NCBI GenBank assembly: GCA_934491515.1
Contig: CAKSTF010000002.1
Coordinates: 84,349-148,348 of the forward strand
Length of the DNA: 64,000 nucleotides
DNA from: an uncultured Eubacteriales bacterium
GTDB taxonomy: Bacteria > Bacillota > Clostridia > Oscillospirales > Acutalibacteraceae
Direction of reading: 5' to 3'
A model generated the notes under the pieces. The model ran no database searches. It was not told the origin of the DNA and saw nothing but the letters and a program-made list of their open reading frames with translations. Within the stretch, counting starts at the first letter, position 1. The number at the start of each line of letters is the position of its first letter. Positions 59,629-64,000 of this stretch are shown here, one piece after another. A program made the translations under genes and the position numbers.

Positions 59629-59801
59629 ATTATATCTTTCCTTTCTGTATTTTCTAAAATATTTTTAATTTTTTCAATTTTATTTTTTAGTTCCTCATTC
59701 TCTTTTTTAAGGTCCGTGAGGTCGCCCCAATATTCTAGTTGGTCTATAAATCGCTCTATTTTTTCTTGCTGTAAAAGTTCGTTTAATTCTTGCTTAGTCA
59801 T
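59610..59801 (-). CDS. Small coiled-coil protein (63 aa)
   Basis: MTKQELNELLQQEKIERFID then heptads LKKENEELKNKIEKIKNILE. Overlaps the start of the surface-type gene by 19 bases. Probably an element accessory; no family. Confidence 0.55.
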   Translation of the reverse strand: MTKQELNELLQQEKIERFIDQLEYWGDLTDLKKENEELKNKIEKIKNILENTERKDIIWIKKH

Positions 59802-59839
59802 AAATTATAACTCCTTTCGTAGTTGCTCCCTTTCGCTTT

Positions 59840-60016
59840 TTAGTGCTTGCCTTTTTCCTTTTGTAATATTCTCTCCGTGGCTGTTTTTTGTGGTGTTTGT
59901 GTGGTTATGTTCAAAAGGTCTTTAATGTATTTAGTCAGGCTTTTGTTTTCATTAATTGCCTTAATTTTTAATTCCTTTTTTTCTTGTTTTGTTAGTAAAA
60001 ATGTTATTCTTTCCAT
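59840..60016 (-). CDS. Ribbon-helix-helix / MobC-like small protein (58 aa)
   Basis: A gene of 58 residues in the gap, starting MERITFLLTKQEKKELKIKA with KNKSLTKYIKDLLN-like helices; AGGAG lies before the ATG at 60016. It is an RHH-type DNA binder. In mobilizable elements such proteins act as relaxosome accessories or repressors. Position next to mob supports that. Confidence 0.7.
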   Translation of the reverse strand: MERITFLLTKQEKKELKIKAINENKSLTKYIKDLLNITTQTPQKTATERILQKEKGKH

Positions 60017-60043
60017 AATTTTTTAACTCCTTTCGTAGTTTGT

Positions 60044-60799
60044 TTATCTTTCCCAATCATCATCAAAAGAGGGTGCTGGTTTGCTGATTTGGTTTTTTGT
60101 TTTCATTCTTTCCTCAAAGTCATTTATAATCTCTTTATTAACTTGTTCTATTCTCTCTGTAATATCGTAATCTATTTGTATTATTTGTTGAAAACAAGGC
60201 TCGGCTATATCTTCTCTAAATTCTGTTTCATCACAAAATTTTTTAAAGTCAAAATTACCGTTTTCATCTCTAAATTCCGTTTCAAAGTCGCCCTCATATT
60301 CCTCTGAAAAATATTTACTACATAACTGTATAAAGTCATTATTACTATTATTTTCTAACCATTCTGTTCCGTGAAATACTTCCGCGAAAACATCGTTAAT
60401 ATCATCTTTGTTGTATAAATATAACCTCTCTTTTTCCGTTAAACTGTTATTATAGTTTAATGACCTTTGTATAAAATCTATACAAGAGTTGGGGTAATTG
60501 ATAACATCTTCCATTATCCACTTTTTAGTTTCCTCGTAAGTTTGTGGACAAACTACTTCAAAATTTCCAGTGTGGTAAAGTTTGTCGTAAATATCATCAT
60601 ACTCTTTTTGTGTTTGTGAAAGTTTGCTTTTTAATTCCTCAAAATTATTTTTGTAAAATTTTTCATCAAAGTCTGTTTTATGTCTTTCGGTCCATTCCTG
60701 AATTTGCTGTATAGTCCTTATTAACCTTAAAAGGTTCCCAGGTATTCGTTTCATAGTGTCCGCCATTTCCTTGTTTACTTCATCAACTAAATTACTCAT
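60044..60799 (-). CDS. Unknown helical IME protein (251 aa)
   Basis: Start at the ATG 60799 (AAAGGAAA upstream); the frame extends to 60928 through a hydrophobic stretch with no ribosome site. Very charged and helical, with QIQEWTERHKTDFDEKF, SKLSQTQKEYDDIYDKL and DYDITERIEQVNKEIINDF. No membrane segment in the chosen form. Perhaps a partner of the relaxase. Not recognised. Confidence 0.55.
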   Translation of the reverse strand: MSNLVDEVNKEMADTMKRIPGNLLRLIRTIQQIQEWTERHKTDFDEKFYKNNFEELKSKLSQTQKEYDDIYDKLYHTGNFEVVCPQTYEETKKWIMEDVINYPNSCIDFIQRSLNYNNSLTEKERLYLYNKDDINDVFAEVFHGTEWLENNSNNDFIQLCSKYFSEEYEGDFETEFRDENGNFDFKKFCDETEFREDIAEPCFQQIIQIDYDITERIEQVNKEIINDFEERMKTKNQISKPAPSFDDDWER

Positions 60800-60870
60800 T
60801 TTATTTTTTCCTTTCTGCCCGTGAGGTCTTAACGGGTCTTTTTTTATTTTTTTGTTTGCCTCTTTTGCCT

Positions 60871-60893
60871 GACAAAATAAGTATGACAGACAA
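60871..60893. repeat. 23-bp direct repeat (copy 2)
   Basis: Identical to 58909-58931. On the minus strand it reads TTGTCTGTCATACTTATTTT upstream of the 60799 gene. Confidence 0.75.
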
Positions 60894-60929
60894 GATAATA
60901 AAACGAGGAAAAATGATAATATTATCATT

Positions 60930-61309
60930 TTCTAAAATTAGTATGAAAGAAATAAAATAAAAAAATTTTCTCTCATAAGGTTTTTTTATTTTTCTTTTTT
61001 GGGGGTCAAGGGGCTTGCCCCTGTGGGTTGTAGGGCGAAGCCCTGCCTTACAGGTTTTGCGGAGCAAAACCGTAGTAAGTCAATTTTTCCAAAAAATCGG
61101 TTGAATTATGTTCTAATCTTTCATAATTTTTTTTGGGGAAATTGTCCGAGGTTCTGCCCCCTTAATTTTTTCTCATAAGGTTTTTAGGGGGCAGGGCTGA
61201 GGAGCGGAAACGGCTCTTCTCCTTTTGCCGTTTCCGTTGTCATTTGTAAAAATGACAAAATGAAAAAAAGATAATATACGAAAATTATAAAAGAGAGGAA
61301 GTTTTATTT
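60930..61309. other. Candidate oriT and mob leader
   Basis: Non-coding. Hairpin CTTAC-A-GGTTTTGC-GGA-GCAAAACC-GTA-GTAAG at 61047-61079 fits the nested inverted repeat of a relaxase nick region. Other dyads: GGGCGAAGCCC, CGGAAACGG..CCGTTTCCG, and GCCCCC..GGGGGC around 61156-61196. TCTCATAAGGTTTTT is repeated at about 60971 and 61171. TTGTCATTT / AAATGACAA at 61237-61258 lies before mob and may be an operator. Confidence 0.6.
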
Positions 61310-62113
61310 ATGAATTGTTTTTGTATTATGAGATTTCAAAAATACCAAAAGAACGGCTGTGCTAAAATTGACAGACATAATAATGACAGAAAACATTTAA
61401 AAGGTAGAAAACACCCAGAATTAGAAAAATATAATTTTACAAGGAAAAAATATAATATGACTATGACCCAGTTAGTAAACAAAAAGGTTAAGGAAATTAA
61501 AAACCGCACGGGTAAAAACACGGCTAAAAATAAGGTAGTTGTTGCTGAATTTGTTTTAACCTTTTCTCCTGAAATGACCGAGGAAATTTTAAAACAAAAA
61601 GATGAATGGGTAAAAGCCAATATAGAATGGTTAAAAAATACTTATGAGAAAAAAGGGGGCGAGTTAGTCCGCTTTGATTTTCATATGGATGAAACTACCC
61701 CACACCTCCACGCTTTTGTCCTTACAACAGATGAAAAGGGCCTTTTTAATGGTTCTCATTTTTTCGGTAAAAAATCTATGTTGACAAAATACCAAGATAC
61801 TTATGCCGAAGCAATGAAACCTTTTGGTTTAAAAAGAGGAATAAGTGCCGACAAGACCAAAGCAAAACATATGACAAAAACGGCTTTTTTAGAAAACAAT
61901 ATTAAAAAAATAGATGAACAAATAGACAAACTTAAAACGGATGCGGAGCGGATAGAACAGAAACGGGCGGAGTTGTCCCGTTTAGAGGAAATACTAGACA
62001 AACGGCAAGAGGAAACTAAAAAAATAATTAACTCCGTTTTTGATGATGAAAAGCCGGCTCCGAAAAAAGATTTTAATAATTTCCACGAGGCGGATGATGT
62101 CTTGGGATATTAA
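61310..62113 (+). CDS. mobV: MobV-family relaxase (Mob_Pre, 267 aa)
   Basis: The three MobV motifs are visible: motif I H23-N-N-D-R27, the conserved NxTRKKYN segment at 42-49, and the metal-binding motif III H125-M-D127-E128-T-T-P131-H132-L-H134. C-terminal 190-245 is a coiled coil. The family nicks oriT in cis and pilots single-strand transfer of small plasmids. This one is shorter than typical 400-residue MobV proteins and lacks the C-terminal partner domain. Terminator at 62119-62156. Confidence 0.9.
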   Translation: MNCFCIMRFQKYQKNGCAKIDRHNNDRKHLKGRKHPELEKYNFTRKKYNMTMTQLVNKKVKEIKNRTGKNTAKNKVVVAEFVLTFSPEMTEEILKQKDEWVKANIEWLKNTYEKKGGELVRFDFHMDETTPHLHAFVLTTDEKGLFNGSHFFGKKSMLTKYQDTYAEAMKPFGLKRGISADKTKAKHMTKTAFLENNIKKIDEQIDKLKTDAERIEQKRAELSRLEEILDKRQEETKKIINSVFDDEKPAPKKDFNNFHEADDVLGY

Positions 62114-62118
62114 AAAAA

Positions 62119-62156
62119 GAGGCAAGGGGAAAAATCACTTTTCTCCCTTGCCTCTT
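62119..62156 (+). terminator. Terminator of mob
   Basis: AGAGGCAAGGG / CCCTTGCCTCT stem followed by TTTTTT. Confidence 0.85.
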
Positions 62157-62196
62157 TTTTCTGTCTTTTAAAGTCAAAAATAAACGGTTTAATCTT

Positions 62197-62220
62197 AAAA
62201 GTGTAGATTAAAAGTGTAGG
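62197..62220. repeat. Paired arm-type sites, right end of the element
   Basis: AAAAGTGTAGA (62197-62207) and AAAAGTGTAGG (62210-62220), also 13 bp apart and in the same orientation as the left pair. Confidence 0.65.
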
Positions 62221-62232
62221 TTGTAAAAATAA

Positions 62233-62258
62233 GAAAACAGGCAAAAATGCCTGTTTTC
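62233..62258 (-). terminator. Terminator supplied by the element to the tRNA
   Basis: GAAAACAGGC / GCCTGTTTTC stem just after the intact tRNA 3' end. Confidence 0.75.
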
Positions 62259-62260
62259 AA

Positions 62261-62336
<76 letters not shown>

Positions 62337-62366
62337 ATATTACACGCCTTTTGTAGGCGCTCGTAT

Positions 62367-62395
62367 ATTATACTACAAACAGGGGATCTTTTCAA
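62367..62395 (-). promoter_or_regulatory. Promoter of the initiator tRNA
   Basis: Minus strand TTGAAA (62390-62395), 17-bp spacer, TATAAT (62367-62372). Confidence 0.8.
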
Positions 62396-62430
62396 GAGTT
62401 TTTTTAAAAAAGTTTTTTCGCCTTTACGAC

Positions 62431-62465
62431 AAAATCCCCCGCCGCGACGGACGGGGGATTTTTTC
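62431..62465 (-). terminator. Terminator of the ceramidase-like gene
   Basis: AAAATCCCCCG / CGGGGGATTTT stem, rich in T on the plus side; sits 12 bp after the stop. Confidence 0.7.
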
Positions 62466-62476
62466 TGCGGAAAAAA

Positions 62477-63973
62477 TTACTTTCTGAACATATCGTTTAT
62501 GGTCTTTGTGGTTTCGCGAACCAAAAGATTTCCGCCCTCATGGCCTACATGACCGCTTGTAACATAAGCGCTGTAGTGGCTGCCGCGTTCCGCAGCGGCG
62601 GTGGGCAGATAACCGTATGAACCGCAGCAAAGCTGGATAAGGAAGGTCTGCTTTGCAAGCGAACGGGCGCGTATCTGATTTCCGTAATCAAGGAACAGTT
62701 CAAATGGGTTTGTTGCAATCGCTACATCCCCAAAGCGAACAACGTGAACCTCTACGGGGTATACGTCGATATGCTGCTGGTCTTCGTATCTTGCAATGGT
62801 ACCGGCATGAACGTGAAGTCTTGCGTTATCCTCGAAAGTTATGGTATCACTTTCGCAGTTCTTTACAAAGTCCTTAATTTCCTTTATGGCTTTTTCATAC
62901 TCGGTTATGGTAACCTTTCTGTAAGGCAGGTCGATATGAAGAACTTCATGGTGGAATTCAGCCTCGTCGGAAAGTTCGCCGTTTTCGGGCAGTTCATCGT
63001 AAGCGTCGATTATCTCGCGCGCAATACGTCTGCCTGCTTTCCACGTGCCCTTAATATCGAACATTGAAGGATCGGCGCGGCGCTCTATGTAATTGGGGCG
63101 CTTTATGTTGGGGTCGTCGATAGGTGTTTCGGGATTTACCCAGCGGATCATATCGCGCGGGCACATATCGCCTGCGGCGGAGCAAAGGCAGAGCACGAAA
63201 AGGTCTTCGCCGAATCTTTCACGCAGTAAAATCCTTACTTTGCCCCAATAGTCGGAAGAAATGAAACTTCTGTGCTCTACTATCTGGCTGGGGCAGGCAA
63301 CGTTGGCGATAACGCCTTCAAGTTTGCGGTTTTCATCAAACACAAATCCTATCTCTATACCGGAGTCATTGCCGCTTTCAAGCGCTTCAAAGTTGGATAT
63401 GGAGGTGTCGCCCCACATTTTCGCGGTTGCGTCATCATAAACAACCCTGCGGCACATACCGACTGCCGCCCTGCCAAAACCGAACTGATAAAATGACGGT
63501 TTCAGTCTGTCCCAAGCGGTCTTTACCGCTTTTTCCATCTGGTTAAAGAGATATTCCTTGGCTTCTTCGGCGCTCATTTCAGGTTCTCTGTCGCCGGTAA
63601 GCGGAACGTAACGCTTGCCCTCGGCATATCTTTCAAGTGCGTCGAGCGAGCCTACCGATTTAATACGGTTGCAGCGCGCATACACGTGCGAAGTATGGGT
63701 ATGCGTAGCATTGATCATTATTTTTTCGGGGTCAAGGTCCTTGTATCCCGCAAGTCTTTCACGAAGACCGTCTACAAGGCTGTCGCCTATAGCCGCAAGG
63801 TCGCAGCTGAGTATTACCATCTGCTCGCTTGCCGTTTTAACTGCCATTGCGGTTACGGTAATGGGAGTTTCCACATATTCGGATATTCTCTCAAAAAACT
63901 GTCCCGCAAGGCCTATGCTTTTATCGGGAGTAATGCTTTCTTCCGCAAAGCCTATCAAAACTTTTTCTGACAT
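62477..63973 (-). CDS. Neutral ceramidase-like hydrolase (498 aa)
   Basis: The N-terminus (GFAEESITPDKSIGLAGQF) and INATHTHTSHVYA give the metal-binding His cluster of the neutral/alkaline non-lysosomal ceramidase fold (PF04734-type), and VEVHVVRFGDVAIATNPFEL and the end TAAAERGSHYSAYVTSGHVG are also family-like. No signal peptide is present, so it would act in the cytoplasm, unlike secreted ceramidases. Substrate may be an N-acyl sugar or amide rather than ceramide. The ATG at 63973 has GAGAGAGA upstream; operon partners, if any, lie outside the window. Confidence 0.78.
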   Translation of the reverse strand: MSEKVLIGFAEESITPDKSIGLAGQFFERISEYVETPITVTAMAVKTASEQMVILSCDLAAIGDSLVDGLRERLAGYKDLDPEKIMINATHTHTSHVYARCNRIKSVGSLDALERYAEGKRYVPLTGDREPEMSAEEAKEYLFNQMEKAVKTAWDRLKPSFYQFGFGRAAVGMCRRVVYDDATAKMWGDTSISNFEALESGNDSGIEIGFVFDENRKLEGVIANVACPSQIVEHRSFISSDYWGKVRILLRERFGEDLFVLCLCSAAGDMCPRDMIRWVNPETPIDDPNIKRPNYIERRADPSMFDIKGTWKAGRRIAREIIDAYDELPENGELSDEAEFHHEVLHIDLPYRKVTITEYEKAIKEIKDFVKNCESDTITFEDNARLHVHAGTIARYEDQQHIDVYPVEVHVVRFGDVAIATNPFELFLDYGNQIRARSLAKQTFLIQLCCGSYGYLPTAAAERGSHYSAYVTSGHVGHEGGNLLVRETTKTINDMFRK

Positions 63974-64000
63974 AAAAATCTCTCTCTTTCACAGTCAGGC

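Noticed and set aside
60800..60928. N-terminal hydrophobic extension of the 251-residue IME protein
   Set aside because: The ATG at 60799 has a ribosome site, while the extension has none and runs through the 23-bp repeat.

Overview
This 64-kb window looks like the chromosome of a gut-type member of the Clostridia (Bacillota), perhaps Oscillospirales-like; the genus cannot be told from sequence alone. The grounds are the long S10-spc-alpha ribosomal operon with a zinc-type S14, a PyrR-controlled uracil permease, a YlmC/YmxH-type sporulation protein, a glgBCDA glycogen operon with the GlgD paralogue, a YabE-like 3D-domain protein, a dockerin protein, SipW-type signal peptidase, and strict -35/-10 sigma-A promoters. 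Almost all genes lie on the minus strand.

Layout. (1) 1-6310: a minus-strand surface-fibre operon made of a membrane protein with a sortase-like SPMTG tail, a small exported protein, a Cys4 mini-protein, SipW, and three TasA/camelysin-type exported proteins, two of them with beta-solenoid tails. (2) 6434-7955: a tyrosine-recombinase gene enclosed by an exact 23-bp inverted repeat. The segment also holds an outward-facing extended -10 promoter that runs straight into an intrinsic terminator whose stem contains one repeat copy. This looks like a self-inverting phase switch for the fibre operon and is the most interesting feature. (3) 8161-11094: a membrane protein, a small ribbon-helix-helix regulator and an oligo-1,6-glucosidase. 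(4) 11338-27063: the complete S10/spc/alpha cluster from rpsJ to rplQ including secY, adk, map, infA, rpmJ and rpoA, with one clear promoter and a leader of about 280 nt. (5) 27103-34321: a YitT-family protein, tRNA-Leu, a phosphatidylethanolamine operon (PAP2, pssA, psd), two beta-helix/GH28-like proteins, an orphan EndoA/MazF toxin and uppP. (6) 34345-39998: glgB-glgC-glgD-glgA. (7) 40166-54673: YlmC-like protein, a 273-bp MITE-like element, a cohesin-like/dockerin gene pair, uraA-pyrR with a PyrR attenuator, a YabE-like protein, a cobalamin riboswitch with a DUF4430 lipoprotein, an ABC transporter, AlkD, and a membrane-tethered XRE regulator. (8) 56518-62305: a 5.7-kb AT-rich integrative mobilizable element with its own integrase and a MobV relaxase, inserted in the initiator tRNA gene. 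(9) 62477-63973: a ceramidase-like enzyme.

How parts work together. SipW would mature the TasA-type proteins, and the inversion cassette would decide whether the operon is transcribed. The glg operon and the GH13 enzyme handle alpha-glucan storage and use; pssA/psd/PAP2 make phosphatidylethanolamine; PyrR couples pyrimidine status to uracil uptake; the B12 riboswitch puts a putative corrinoid-capture lipoprotein under cobalamin control. No rRNA genes or CRISPR arrays were seen. All functional calls rest on reading motifs by eye; no database search was possible.
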